Assembly (NCBI GenBank): GCA_030642205.1
Contig: DAOWOF010000060.1
Span: 1 to 10,600 of the forward strand
Reading direction: 5' to 3'
Source of the DNA: Desulfobacteraceae bacterium
GTDB taxonomy: Bacteria; Desulfobacterota; DSM-4660; Desulfatiglandales; Desulfatiglandaceae
DNA length: 10,600 nucleotides
Shown here: one piece after another, positions 1-5,873 of the stretch
How positions within the stretch are numbered: position 1 is the stretch's first letter
Layout: each line of letters begins with the position of its first letter
Translations under genes and position numbers: made by a program
The notes under the pieces: generated by a model
What the model was told of the DNA's origin: nothing
Seen by the model: the letters and a program-made list of their open reading frames with translations, nothing else
Database searches by the model: none

Positions 1-56
1 AAATAGTTTTTGAAAAATATAAAAAAATATATTTAAAGGTAATTCTCTGTAAAAAA

Positions 57-131
57 AGCCACGTAGCTCAGGGGGAGACCACTCCCCTGCCACGGTAGGG
101 GTCAAGAGTTAAAATCTCTTCGTGCCTACCA
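57..131 (+). tRNA. tRNA-Gly(GCC)-like sequence, probably a degenerate tRNA gene or pseudogene
   Basis: A 75-nt cloverleaf can be drawn: acceptor 57-63/121-127, D stem 66-69/77-80, anticodon stem 82-86/94-98 with loop CTGCCAC and anticodon GCC at 89-91, T stem 104-108/116-120 (perfect AAGAG/CTCTT), discriminator A128 and encoded CCA at 129-131. The layout and anticodon indicate glycine. Three of the four stems carry a mismatch: C59-C125 in the acceptor, C67-C79 in the D stem and C84-T96 in the anticodon stem. The T loop reads TTAAAAT instead of the usual TTCRANY, so the invariant C56 is lost. Three broken stems plus a lost tertiary-contact base suggest decay, although the encoded CCA and the terminator just downstream show it derives from a real transcribed tRNA gene. 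It could still be a functional but unusual tRNA. Confidence 0.6.
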
Positions 132-139
132 GTTCCACC

Positions 140-171
140 AAAGGATTGTGTGTGAGACATAATCCTTTTTT
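140..171 (+). terminator. Rho-independent terminator after the tRNA-like gene
   Basis: An 11-bp stem is formed by 140-150 (AAAGGATTGTG) and 158-168 (CATAATCCTTT), with one G-U wobble and a 7-nt loop. The stem runs into an unbroken T tract (166-171). It lies 8 nt after the encoded CCA, so it should end the tRNA transcript and insulate the thrS cluster from anything upstream. Confidence 0.8.
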
Positions 172-180
172 AAATTCCTT

Positions 181-339
181 GAGACCCTTGCAAAATCTCC
201 CCTTTCGAAGTCTGCCTTTATCTGCCAAATTTCAGCATTAGGCTCAAATTTTAATCCTTGAAATACTTGATGAATTCCTGTGCTTAAAATTTTTGCCTTC
301 CTTGCACTTAAACGACATTGAGACTTTTTAAAAGGTCTA
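181..339 (-). repeat. Palindromic repeat, copy A (MITE-like, opposite orientation)
   Basis: Read on the minus strand, the core (about 297 down to 230) matches the core of the copy at 3885-4009 at about 53 of 66 positions without gaps, including the exact block AGGATTAAAATTTGAG. The outer ends differ from the other copies. The left end is GAGACCCTTGCAAAA (181-195), and the right end TTTTTAAAAGGTCTA (325-339) is its imperfect inverted repeat (11 of 15). No convincing target duplication flanks it. Terminal inverted repeats and small size suggest a miniature non-autonomous transposable element. The GAGACC-TTGCAAAA end resembles insertion-sequence ends as I recall them, but I cannot name a family with certainty. 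The minus strand is open for about 47 codons here but has no start codon or ribosome binding site. Confidence 0.65.
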
Positions 340-735
340 TGGTAAATAATGGTTCGGTAATAATCAATCTTTTACATCGGCTGTCCTGATATCCATAGTT
401 TTATGGATTTACTATTCGCTATGGCTGAATATATAAACACTTCATCGTCAGGATAACAGAGATCAAGACCTGATTGGTCAATCTTTTTACAATTTATTTT
501 TCAGTCATTTCGTCCCAATCTCTAATTGTTTCTCATAACCTGCCATATTGACACATTTTTTTGATTTTTGTTAATCCTTTTTTAAAAATTATAGGATCAT
601 TCTTAGCCGTACTTTACTTTTTTATTGCATTTTTTGATCTTATTGTTTATATATTCACAACTTTAACTAATTAATTATATTAAAAAAAAGATTGTTTAAA
701 AATTCGAAGTTTTTACTAGATCATCAAATATCTAC
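340..735 (+). other. Non-coding leader region upstream of thrS
   Basis: No supportable gene. Two nested hairpins are visible. A perfect 7-bp stem ATCCATA/TATGGAT with a 4-nt loop (391-408) sits inside a longer imperfect stem in which CTGTCCTGA (381-389) pairs with TCAGGA-TAA-CAG (448-459) across a 3-nt bulge. The rest is strongly AT-rich. thrS is translationally autoregulated through a leader operator in Escherichia coli, but I cannot identify an anticodon-arm mimic here. I also see no T-box signature. Confidence 0.45.
548..575 (+). promoter_or_regulatory. Candidate sigma-70 promoter for the thrS cluster
   Basis: A perfect -35 box TTGACA (548-553) is followed after 16 bases by GTTAAT (570-575), which matches 4 of 6 positions of TATAAT. 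It lies about 160 bases before the thrS start, leaving an AT-rich leader. In such AT-rich sequence, chance matches are common, so this is a weak call. Confidence 0.3.
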
Positions 736-2664
736 ATGGAAACAACTCTCCCCATTCATCTAAAAGGTAATATGCCTGAGAATCTTGAAAAAGAAGCTCT
801 AACAGCATTCAAAGCCTTGCAGTTACTTAAGACTAAGAGAATTCAAGATGTAGTGGCAGCAAAGATTAATGGCAAGATCTCAGATCTTTCAACACCTTTG
901 GACTCTCAATCGGAATTAGAGCCAGTTTATATTGATTCAGATGAAGGCATTGAAATCCTTAGGCACAGCACTTCCCATATCATGGCCATGGCTGTTAAAA
1001 AGCTTTTTACCGATGTAAAAGTAGCTATTGGGCCAGCCATCCAGGACGGTTTTTATTATGATTTTGACTATAAAAGGCCATTTAAAGAGGATGATCTAGA
1101 AAAAATAGAGGAAAAGATGAGGGAGATTATTAAGTCGGATCTACCCTTTTCCCGCAGCCAAAAAACAAGCCAGGAAGCAATTAATTTATTTAGAGAACAG
1201 GGAGAAGATTATAAGGTTGAAATCATAAATGATCTTAGAAATGATACTGTTTCTCTTTATACTCAGGGTAATTTTACAGATCTCTGCCGAGGCCCGCATT
1301 TGCCATCCACAGGTATGGTCAAGGCCTTTAAACTTACCAAGGTTGCAGGCGCTTACTGGCGCGGTGATGAAAAAAAGGCAATGCTTAGCCGCATTTATGG
1401 GGTTGCCTTTCAGGATCGTAAGCAGCTTAAAAAATATTTGTTCCGCCTGGAAGAAGCCCGCAAAAGAAATCATGTGAAACTCGGTACTCAGCTGAAGCTT
1501 TTCAGCATACATGAAGAAATTGGGGCAGGTTTGATTGTCTGGCATCCTAACGGTGCCATGTTGCGACATATTCTGGAAAATTTTGAGATTGAAGAGCACC
1601 TCAAAAGAGGATATGAACTGGTCAAAGGACCAGAGATTCTTAAGACAGAATTATGGAAAAAATCCGGCCATTTTGAAAATTATGGTGAAAACATGTATTT
1701 CACCAATATAGATGACCAATCCTATGGCATCAAACCGATGAACTGTCTTGCTCATATGCTCATTTTTCGTACGGGAATCCAAAGTTACCGCGATTTACCC
1801 AAGAGATATTTTGAACTTGGAACAGTTCACCGTCACGAACGTTCAGGAGTTTTGCATGGTCTCTTAAGAGTCAGAGAATTTACTCAGGATGATGCACATA
1901 TCTTGTGTACACCGGAACAACTTAATGATGAAATAAAAGGGGTTCTGGATTTTGTAAAAGATATCATGAATCTTTTTGGATTTGAATATGAACTGGAAAT
2001 CAGCACTCGCCCGGAGAAATCGATTGGATCGGATGAAGACTGGGAACAATCCACCAACGCATTAATCAAGGCCATGGATGATGATAATCTGGCATATGAG
2101 ATCAATGAAGGCGACGGAGCCTTTTACGGACCTAAAATTGATATCAAACTTAAAGATGCTCTAGGCAGAAAATGGCAATGTGCTACGATTCAATGTGATT
2201 TTACTCTTCCTGAAAAATTCGACTTAGTATATATTAATAAGAATGGGAAAAAACAGAGGCCAGTGATGCTTCACAGGGTCATCCTGGGAGCTATCGAGCG
2301 ATTTATTGGAGTATTGATCGAACATTATGGGGGTGCGTTTCCCACTTGGCTTGCCCCTGTTCAGGCTGTTATATTAACGGTCACAGACAGAAATATCGAA
2401 CATGGTACACGAATTTTGCAAGATCTCTCTGACTCCGGTATCCGGATAAAGTCTGATTTTAGAAACGAAAAATTAGGTCTTAAGATAAGGGAAGCCCAAC
2501 TACAAAAAATTCCCTATATGCTCATTGTCGGAGATAAGGAATGCAAAGAAAACGGCGTAACACCCAGATTACGTCAGAAAGGCAAAAACCTTGATCTCAT
2601 GAGTACTAAAGAAATCATAAACCTCATCACAAATGAAACAAAACAAAGGAGGGATCTGCCATAG
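736..2664 (+). CDS. thrS: Threonyl-tRNA synthetase
   Basis: Charges tRNA-Thr with threonine in the cytoplasm (class II synthetase). The 642 residues equal the E. coli length. The order is: N-terminal TGS-like domain (about 1-65, the first 20 residues divergent); editing domain with HSTSH (H77, H81) and the DLCRGPH motif (D182, C184, H188) that clears Ser-tRNA-Thr; catalytic core; and C-terminal anticodon-binding domain (about 545-642). Expected zinc ligands are C337, H388 and H513, and motif 3 is GAIERF. The usual NCPGH is NCLAH here, with the cysteine and histidine kept. ATG 736 is chosen because it preserves the whole TGS domain. No good Shine-Dalgarno precedes it, and a second ATG at 772 has AAGG nearby but would cut the domain. 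The stop codon overlaps the proposed infC start, indicating co-transcription and coupling. Confidence 0.97.
   Translation: METTLPIHLKGNMPENLEKEALTAFKALQLLKTKRIQDVVAAKINGKISDLSTPLDSQSELEPVYIDSDEGIEILRHSTSHIMAMAVKKLFTDVKVAIGPAIQDGFYYDFDYKRPFKEDDLEKIEEKMREIIKSDLPFSRSQKTSQEAINLFREQGEDYKVEIINDLRNDTVSLYTQGNFTDLCRGPHLPSTGMVKAFKLTKVAGAYWRGDEKKAMLSRIYGVAFQDRKQLKKYLFRLEEARKRNHVKLGTQLKLFSIHEEIGAGLIVWHPNGAMLRHILENFEIEEHLKRGYELVKGPEILKTELWKKSGHFENYGENMYFTNIDDQSYGIKPMNCLAHMLIFRTGIQSYRDLPKRYFELGTVHRHERSGVLHGLLRVREFTQDDAHILCTPEQLNDEIKGVLDFVKDIMNLFGFEYELEISTRPEKSIGSDEDWEQSTNALIKAMDDDNLAYEINEGDGAFYGPKIDIKLKDALGRKWQCATIQCDFTLPEKFDLVYINKNGKKQRPVMLHRVILGAIERFIGVLIEHYGGAFPTWLAPVQAVILTVTDRNIEHGTRILQDLSDSGIRIKSDFRNEKLGLKIREAQLQKIPYMLIVGDKECKENGVTPRLRQKGKNLDLMSTKEIINLITNETKQRRDLP
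2647..2652 (+). promoter_or_regulatory. Ribosome binding site that sets the infC start at ATA
   Basis: A perfect AGGAGG, the strongest Shine-Dalgarno in this part of the window, lies inside the end of thrS, 8 nt before ATA 2661. It is about 59 nt from the first in-frame ATG (2712), far too distant to serve it. This spacing is the main argument for the non-canonical start of infC. Confidence 0.75.
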
Positions 2665-3179
2665 GAAAAAAATCTGATGATATCAAAATCAATGAACGTA
2701 TAAAAGCCAGGATGGTACGGTTAATTTCTGCTGATGGAGAACAGCTTGGAATTATAAAAGTTGAAGAGGCCTTAAGAATTGCCAAAGATGGGGGCCTTGA
2801 TCTTGTCGAAGTTGCATCCAACTCAGATCCACCTGTATGCAGGATAATGGATTTTGGTAAATTCAAGTATCAGGCAAGCAAAAAATTTCAGGAAGCCCGA
2901 AAGAAAACAAAGACCTCTCAACTGAAAGAAATTAAACTCCGACCTCACACAGAAGATCATGATTTTGGTTTCAAAATAAGGAATGCCAGGAAATTCTTAT
3001 CTTCAAAGAATAGGGTAAAAGTATCTATTTTTTTTCGGGGACGAGAAATGAGCTATATGCATATTGGATTCGAGCTTATGGAAAGAGTAGCCAAAGAACT
3101 CCAGGAAGTAGGATCTATAGAACAGCCACCGACTAAAGAAGCCAGAAACCGCCTGACTATGTTTATAGTTCCTAAATAG
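2661..3179 (+). CDS. infC: Translation initiation factor IF-3 (non-canonical ATA start)
   Basis: Binds the 30S subunit, prevents premature joining of 50S and checks start-codon/initiator-tRNA pairing. From ATA 2661 the product has 172 residues (E. coli 180). The N domain contains KINERIKARMVRLISADGEQLG, interrupted by an internal Met at ATG 2712; the basic linker follows (about residues 75-95); the C domain runs from QLKEIKLRP to the end. Starting at ATG 2712 would remove the conserved INERIKAR segment and leave no ribosome binding site, so that start is rejected. Other in-frame triplets (ATC 2682, ATC 2688, ATA 2700) lack correct spacing from AGGAGG. ATA overlaps the thrS stop as ATAG. E. 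coli infC uses AUU, and IF-3 discriminates against such starts, giving negative autoregulation; the same logic is inferred here. The exact start codon needs protein evidence. Confidence 0.93.
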   Translation: MGKKSDDIKINERIKARMVRLISADGEQLGIIKVEEALRIAKDGGLDLVEVASNSDPPVCRIMDFGKFKYQASKKFQEARKKTKTSQLKEIKLRPHTEDHDFGFKIRNARKFLSSKNRVKVSIFFRGREMSYMHIGFELMERVAKELQEVGSIEQPPTKEARNRLTMFIVPK

Positions 3180-3279
3180 TATTAAACCAAAAACAGTACG
3201 GTTCCTGATTACTTCCGTTTAAAGAGGATTCCTATAGGCTTGAATGCCTTGGGTTATAAAAAATTACTACGTCTATTAT

Positions 3280-3350
3280 GCGAAATATTTAACCACTTGA
3301 ATATATTAATAAAAAATAAAATTTGAGCTGGATACAAATTAAACAAACAA
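3280..3350 (+). repeat. Probable decayed copy D of the palindromic repeat
   Basis: Positions 3279-3311 match the core of copy C (5774-5806) at about 25 of 33 positions without gaps. Further on, TAAAATTTGAG (3317-3327) is identical to the cores of copies A and B. The inverted-repeat ends seen in B and C are not recognisable, so this would be an old, eroded copy in the infC-rpmI spacer. The high AT content makes chance similarity a real concern. Confidence 0.45.
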
Positions 3351-3402
3351 GTTCAAACAGCCTTTTTCCATAACAGCACCAATAGGAAACAGGTATGAGA
3401 TA

Positions 3403-3445
3403 CAGAGTAAGGGTTTGTCAAAAAAGTGATAGACCTTCTGCTCTG
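3403..3445 (+). promoter_or_regulatory. Hairpin just upstream of the rpmI ribosome binding site
   Basis: CAGAG (3403-3407) pairs with CTCTG (3441-3445), and AAGG (3409-3412) pairs with CCTT (3434-3437), around a 21-nt loop with an asymmetric internal loop. The structure ends 5 nt before the GGAG at 3451-3454. In E. coli, ribosomal protein L20 represses translation of rpmI-rplT through structures in this part of the mRNA. A similar role is inferred from position only; no sequence mimic of 23S rRNA was verified. Confidence 0.35.
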
Positions 3446-3461
3446 CCTATGGAGAAAACAA

Positions 3462-3659
3462 ATGCCAAAGATGAAAACAAAACGCGGAGCTGCGAAGCGT
3501 TTTAAGGTCACAGGAACAGGTAAAATAGTTAGACATAAGGCTTTTTCAAGCCATATTCTGACAAAAAAAACCACCAAAAGAAAGAGAATGCTTCGGAAAT
3601 CCGGTCTCGTTGATCCTTCAAATCTGAAACAAATAGCCAAACTGATACCTTACGCCTAG
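3462..3659 (+). CDS. rpmI: 50S ribosomal protein L35
   Basis: Small, highly basic protein of the large ribosomal subunit. The product is 65 residues, the same as E. coli, and starts MPKMKTKRGAAKRFK, the typical L35 N-terminus, with the conserved KAFSSHIL and RKRMLR stretches after it. ATG 3462 is chosen because GGAG (3451-3454) lies 7 nt upstream and the family begins at this methionine. The frame stays open back to a GTG at 3426, but that extension is not conserved and would overlap the leader hairpin. It lies between infC and rplT as in most bacteria, but both flanking spacers (282 and 365 nt) are far longer than usual. Confidence 0.97.
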   Translation: MPKMKTKRGAAKRFKVTGTGKIVRHKAFSSHILTKKTTKRKRMLRKSGLVDPSNLKQIAKLIPYA

Positions 3660-3698
3660 GAGGCTGTCCGAGAATGCCCTTTTTTAAACAGTCTCCTA
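3657..3698 (+). other. Hairpin overlapping the rpmI stop codon
   Basis: TAGGAGGCTGT (3657-3667) pairs with ACAGTCTCCTA (3688-3698): 11 bp with one G-U wobble around a 20-nt loop. The first three bases are the rpmI stop codon. The T run lies in the loop rather than after the stem, so it is not a standard terminator. It may stabilise the 3' end of the message, be part of a dispersed repeat, or cause partial attenuation before rplT. Confidence 0.5.
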
Positions 3699-3884
3699 AA
3701 AGCGGATAATACATTTAATCTTGATGGACTCGTAAAAGATTTATCGACAGGCAGGTGCAGATACGTCTCGGGTGGGGATGAAATTAGTTAAATTCACTCC
3801 AAACGGAGGTGGAGAAGCAAGTTAAAGTATAAATATGGGCCGGATATATTAATTGATGAAATTATCCATTCGTGGATATATACC
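3699..3884 (+). other. rpmI-rplT spacer, no gene recognised
   Basis: With the hairpin before it and the repeat after it, this completes a 365-nt gap between two genes that are usually separated by a few tens of bases. I see no open frame with a ribosome binding site. GGATATAT occurs twice (at about 3842 and 3874), and ACTCC-AAAC-GGAGT-like pairing exists near 3798-3810. Neither gives a recognisable function. Confidence 0.4.
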
Positions 3885-4009
3885 AGATAGCGTCCGAACG
3901 AAAACTGGAAAATTTTAACCGCAGGAATACATTAAATATGTTGAGGATTAAAATTTGAGATTGACGCAGAAATTGGATAAATTAGCAGTTTTTGTCCAGG
4001 CGCTAGATA
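3885..4009 (+). repeat. Palindromic repeat, copy B (MITE-like), immediately upstream of rplT
   Basis: The body is 3890-4004, flanked by the direct repeat AGATA (3885-3889 and 4005-4009), a likely 5-base target duplication. The ends are inverted repeats: TAGCGTCCGAACGAAAACTG (3888-3907) against the complement of CAGTTTTTGTCCAGGCGCTA (3986-4005). Inside, AAATTTTAACC is mirrored by GGATTAAAATTT, so the transcript could fold into a long imperfect hairpin. The right edge lies 4 nt before the GAGG of rplT. It encodes no protein: the frame corresponding to copy A is interrupted by stops. Confidence 0.75.
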
Positions 4010-4024
4010 TAAAGAGGTTACAAT

Positions 4025-4369
4025 ATGCCAAGAGTAAAAAGGGGCTTTAAGGCCCGTAGAAGGAGGAATAAAGTCCTCAAGGCTGCCAAAGGTTATAGAG
4101 GAAGCCATAGCAAGCAATTTCGTTCAGCCAATATTGCTGTAAATAGAGCAGGTATGTATGCGTATCGAGATCGCAGAAATCGAAAAAGGGAATTTCGTAA
4201 ACTCTGGATCATTCGTATTAACGCAGCCGCCCGTGAAAATGGGATGTCCTACAGTAAATTGATAGGTGGGCTCTCAAAGTTGGGAATCTCATTGGATAGA
4301 AAGATCCTGGCCGATATGGCAGTACATGACAAGGCTGCATTTTCCCAACTGGCAGGCATGTTACAGTAA
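4025..4369 (+). CDS. rplT: 50S ribosomal protein L20
   Basis: Binds 23S rRNA and is needed early in 50S assembly; in several bacteria it also represses its own operon. The 114 residues (E. coli 118) start MPRVKRGFKARRRRNKVLK, a classical basic N-terminal extension, followed by AKGYRGSHSKQFR and the globular domain with RDRRNRKREFRKLWIIRINAAAR and LIGGLSKLGISLDRK. ATG 4025 has GAGG (4014-4017) 7 nt upstream. The ribosome binding site directly abuts the right end of repeat copy B, so the element may shape access to this start. Confidence 0.98.
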   Translation: MPRVKRGFKARRRRNKVLKAAKGYRGSHSKQFRSANIAVNRAGMYAYRDRRNRKREFRKLWIIRINAAARENGMSYSKLIGGLSKLGISLDRKILADMAVHDKAAFSQLAGMLQ

Positions 4370-4487
4370 TTCATCCGTGAAAACCTGCCCGGGCTGTTGG
4401 ATTGACCATACAAAAATAACAAATGTAGACAGTCTTCAGGGATAAATGTAATTTTTACGTTGTTATCAAGAATTGGTTCAAAAAAAG

Positions 4488-5492
4488 ATGCAAAAATACT
4501 TGCTTGAACTCGAGCAAAAAGCCCTTTTAGAGTTAAAAGCAGCCAAAGGAGCTGCAGAACTTGATAAAATAAGAATTAAATATATGGGCAAAAAAGGGCT
4601 CCTTTCCACCTGCATGAGAAAAATCAGAGAGGTTCCGCCTGATCAACGGCCTGAGGTTGGGAAGCTCACCAACATAATTAAAAAAAAGCTTACTGCATAT
4701 ATCAAAGATGCCAGACTTACAAACGCCCGGCAACCGGCAGCTTCACCCCGCCTGGATGTAACCCTGCCGGGCAGGGAACCTTTATGGGGGCATGCCCATC
4801 CAATTACTTTGGTGATAGATGAGGTTTGTCAAATCCTTTCCAAAATGGGGTTTATGGTAGTTGAAGGGCCTAATGTCGAGCTGGATTATTATAATTTTGA
4901 GGCCCTTAATATCCCTAAGGACCATCCTGCCAGAGATATGCAAGATACCTTTTATATCTCTAAAAATATTGTTTTAAGGACTCATACATCTCCCATCCAG
5001 GCACGAATCATGGAGACCACTGCGCCGCCAATCAGTATTATTGCTCCTGGAAAAGTGTATAGAAAAGATTCAGATGTCTCACATACACCAATGTTCCATC
5101 AAATAGAAGGGCTTTTAGTTGATCAGGATATTAATTTCGGTGATTTAAAAGGGACTTTAACCTTATTTCTTCATCAGATGTTCGGTAGTGATACAACTCT
5201 GCGTTTCAGGCCTAGTTTTTTCCCATTTACTGAACCAAGCGCAGAAGTAGACATCCAGTGTGTTATCTGCAATGGAAAAGGTTGCCGGACCTGTTCACAC
5301 ACCGGCTGGCTGGAAATCTTGGGTGCTGGTATGGTTGACCCCGCCCTTTATAAATTTGTTAATTATGACCCTGATATTTATTCAGGTTTTGCATTTGGGA
5401 TGGGAATCGAACGAATTGCAATGCTTAAATATGGAATAAATGATATTCAGCTTTTTTTTAAAAATGATATGCGTTTCTTAAAACAGTTTTAG
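4488..5492 (+). CDS. pheS: Phenylalanyl-tRNA synthetase alpha subunit
   Basis: Catalytic subunit of the alpha2-beta2 class II enzyme that charges tRNA-Phe. From ATG 4488 it has 334 residues (E. coli 327). The N-terminal coiled-coil arm (about 1-85) is followed by the catalytic domain with GKVYRKDSDVSHTPMFHQIEG (broken into motif 2 residues 188-208), FRPSFFPFTEPSAEVD (240-255) and motif 3 GMGIERIAMLKYG (304-316). A CxxC/CxxC group (C258, C261, C266, C269) within CNGKGCRTC resembles a zinc-knuckle insert common in many bacterial PheS. A TTG at 4473 would add five residues. ATG 4488 is preferred because homologues begin about here, but neither start has a strong ribosome binding site. It follows rplT by 118 nt. 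No Phe-rich leader peptide like E. coli pheM is visible. Confidence 0.96.
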   Translation: MQKYLLELEQKALLELKAAKGAAELDKIRIKYMGKKGLLSTCMRKIREVPPDQRPEVGKLTNIIKKKLTAYIKDARLTNARQPAASPRLDVTLPGREPLWGHAHPITLVIDEVCQILSKMGFMVVEGPNVELDYYNFEALNIPKDHPARDMQDTFYISKNIVLRTHTSPIQARIMETTAPPISIIAPGKVYRKDSDVSHTPMFHQIEGLLVDQDINFGDLKGTLTLFLHQMFGSDTTLRFRPSFFPFTEPSAEVDIQCVICNGKGCRTCSHTGWLEILGAGMVDPALYKFVNYDPDIYSGFAFGMGIERIAMLKYGINDIQLFFKNDMRFLKQF

Positions 5493-5726
5493 GACTTGTC
5501 TGGAAATAAGCTGGACAATCAAAAACAACCTGAAGATAAGATGCGAGATATTTAAGTTATTTCCATATAACTCATTAGTAAAGGGGTCGCAACATAATAA
5601 CAATATATTTTAGCATTTCATCTTAAAGCCATATTTTGCTTCTCTTCCTTCGCAGGTATAAACAAGCTTGCGAGACTCCGATACTCTCGATATAGCTGAA
5701 ATTGACTCTGAGCAAGAGTACAGGAT
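5493..5726 (+). other. pheS-pheT spacer, no gene recognised
   Basis: Together with the repeat after it, this makes a 409-nt gap between two subunit genes that normally nearly touch. No open frame with a ribosome binding site was found. Visible structures are modest: TTGTCT/GGACAA (5496-5501/5513-5518), AGTTAT/ATAACT (5555-5560/5567-5572), and two mutually exclusive small stems sharing CGAG near 5671 (CGCA/TGCG at 5651-5654/5669-5672, CGAGA/TCTCG at 5671-5675/5685-5689). None has a terminator T tract. Confidence 0.4.
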
Positions 5727-5873
5727 AAATAGTGCTCTAACGCAAACTGGAAAATTTTGCCAGAATCAAGAAATGCGAAAATTTTAACAATAAGAATACA
5801 TTAAAGTATTATGAGGATTAAAAACTGAGGCAAGAATTGGGGAAATTAGCAGTTTTCGTTCAGGCACTAAATA
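5727..5873 (+). repeat. Palindromic repeat, copy C (MITE-like), upstream of pheT
   Basis: Same family and orientation as copy B. The body is 5732-5868, flanked by the direct repeat AAATA (5727-5731 and 5869-5873). The inverted ends are TAGTGCTCTAACGCAAACTG (5730-5749) against the complement of CAGTTTTCGTTCAGGCACTA (5850-5869). The core shares GAATACATTAA, GAGGATTAAAA and AAATTAGCAGTTTT with copy B. It carries an extra 27 bases delimited by a direct repeat of GAAAATTTT (5750-5758 and 5777-5785). The right edge is 28 nt before the pheT start and 15 nt before its ribosome binding site. Confidence 0.75.

Noticed and set aside
184..324. Open minus-strand frame of about 47 codons through repeat copy A
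   Set aside because: No start codon with ribosome binding site, and the matching frame in copies B and C is interrupted by stops, so it is not a conserved protein.
340..735. T-box riboswitch controlling thrS
   Set aside because: No T-box consensus or terminator/antiterminator pair was seen, and this class is mainly found in Gram-positive bacteria.
772..774. Second ATG as the start of thrS
   Set aside because: AAGG is only 4 nt upstream and starting here would truncate the TGS domain relative to the family length.
1186..1599. 137-codon minus-strand open frame inside thrS
   Set aside because: It lies wholly within a well-supported gene on the other strand and its translation has no recognisable family features.
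2712..3179. infC starting at the first ATG (155 residues)
   Set aside because: It lacks a ribosome binding site and would cut off the conserved INERIKAR part of the IF-3 N domain, whereas AGGAGG is correctly placed for ATA 2661.
3426..3461. Upstream GTG extension of rpmI
   Set aside because: It adds 12 residues not typical of L35 and overlaps the leader hairpin; ATG 3462 has GGAG at good spacing and the canonical MPKMKTKRG start.
4473..4487. TTG start for pheS
   Set aside because: It adds five residues not expected from homologues and has no clear Shine-Dalgarno; kept only as an alternative to ATG 4488.
4370..4487. Phe-rich leader peptide and attenuator before pheS, as in E. coli pheM
   Set aside because: No short open frame rich in Phe codons and no terminator-like stem with T tract was found.
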